A stretch of 64,000 bases of DNA from Paenibacillus massiliensis subsp. panacisoli DSM 21345 (GTDB lineage: Bacteria; Bacillota; Bacilli; Paenibacillales; Paenibacillaceae). Below are positions 63,969-64,000 of the stretch, piece by piece (position 1 is the stretch's first letter; every line of letters begins with the position of its first letter). The stretch lies in NCBI RefSeq assembly GCF_000426545.1, contig NZ_AUFO01000015.1:62001-126000 (forward strand). The letters are read 5' to 3'. The notes under the pieces are model-generated. The model saw only the letters and a program-made list of their open reading frames with translations, was not told where the DNA came from and searched no databases. The translations under genes were made by a program, and so were the position numbers.

Positions 63969-64000
63969 ATGAAGAGGCGTACAAGCAGTCTTATACTTAC
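63969..64000 (+). CDS. Start of a gene cut by the right edge
   Basis: ATG 63969 reads MKRRTSSLIL, as at the start of a signal peptide. AAGGGATGTGAT lies 7-8 bases before it and resembles a full-length ribosome binding site. A GTG at 63955 in another frame (MIARDEEAYKQ) is also open. Too short to identify. Confidence 0.35.
   Translation, partial: MKRRTSSLIL

Overview
The window looks like chromosomal DNA of a Paenibacillus-type Gram-positive, spore-forming bacterium. The evidence is GC content near 50 percent, strong AGGAGG-type ribosome binding sites with frequent GTG and TTG starts, three large secreted proteins ending in S-layer homology (SLH) modules, an HPr kinase homologue, cre and Fur boxes of Bacillus type, and many rho-independent terminators. 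There are no rRNA or tRNA genes, no CRISPR array, no insertion sequence and no prophage. The genus is inferred from protein style, not from a marker gene.

Layout. 1-4 kb: the 5' part of a membrane sensor (minus strand, cut by the left edge) diverges from an SLH-anchored PAP2-type acid phosphatase. 4-10 kb: malate:quinone oxidoreductase, an AraC/GyrI-type regulator, a sugar nucleotidyltransferase, and a GT8 glycosyltransferase carrying a His/Gln/Ala repeat region and a very basic tail. 11-19 kb: a cell-wall-bound GH53 galactanase behind a cre box, a divergent HPr kinase/phosphorylase paralogue, a PQQ-type propeller protein and an AIM24 protein. 19-25 kb: a Fur-boxed siderophore uptake operon (binding protein plus two permeases, no ATPase) with its AraC regulator, then an Rrf2 regulator and an NmrA/QOR2-like oxidoreductase that share the same operator sequence.

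25-35 kb is a mixed region: a TPR-SUKH protein, a formylglycine-generating-enzyme-like protein, an ECF41-type sigma factor with its carboxymuconolactone decarboxylase partner and a matching promoter, a CDP-diglyceride synthetase homologue, a NlpC/P60-like hydrolase, a half-size UvrC (Cho-like) nuclease, and neighbouring NADAR and macrodomain genes followed by a YwqG protein and a broken ORF. 35-40 kb: a five-gene operon of a nucleoside phosphorylase and an ABC importer with two different permeases. 40-49 kb: an SRPBCC-ArsR operon with its operator, an SDR epimerase, a secreted GH5 glucanase with a cre box, an LLM flavin oxidoreductase, an orphan radical SAM protein, a DsrE-like protein, an acetate transporter and two small membrane proteins.

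49.7-53.3 kb is a surface-glycan cluster (GT-D glycosyltransferase, rhamnosyltransferase-like protein, NDP-sugar 4,6-dehydratase, methyltransferase with coiled coil). 53.6-58 kb: an aldo/keto reductase, an MFS exporter divergent from its likely HxlR repressor, and a protein of unknown function. 58-64 kb: the remnant of an anti-sigma-like gene, a 1303-residue SLH protein with an N-terminal repeat propeller, rlmN, and the first codons of another gene at the right edge.

Themes: polysaccharide use under carbon catabolite control (GH53, GH5, cre boxes, HprK paralogue); cell-surface display through SLH modules; surface or spore glycan synthesis; redox and electrophile response (Rrf2/QOR, HxlR/MFS/AKR, ECF41/CMD); and nucleotide or ADP-ribose chemistry (NADAR, macrodomain, nucleoside phosphorylase).
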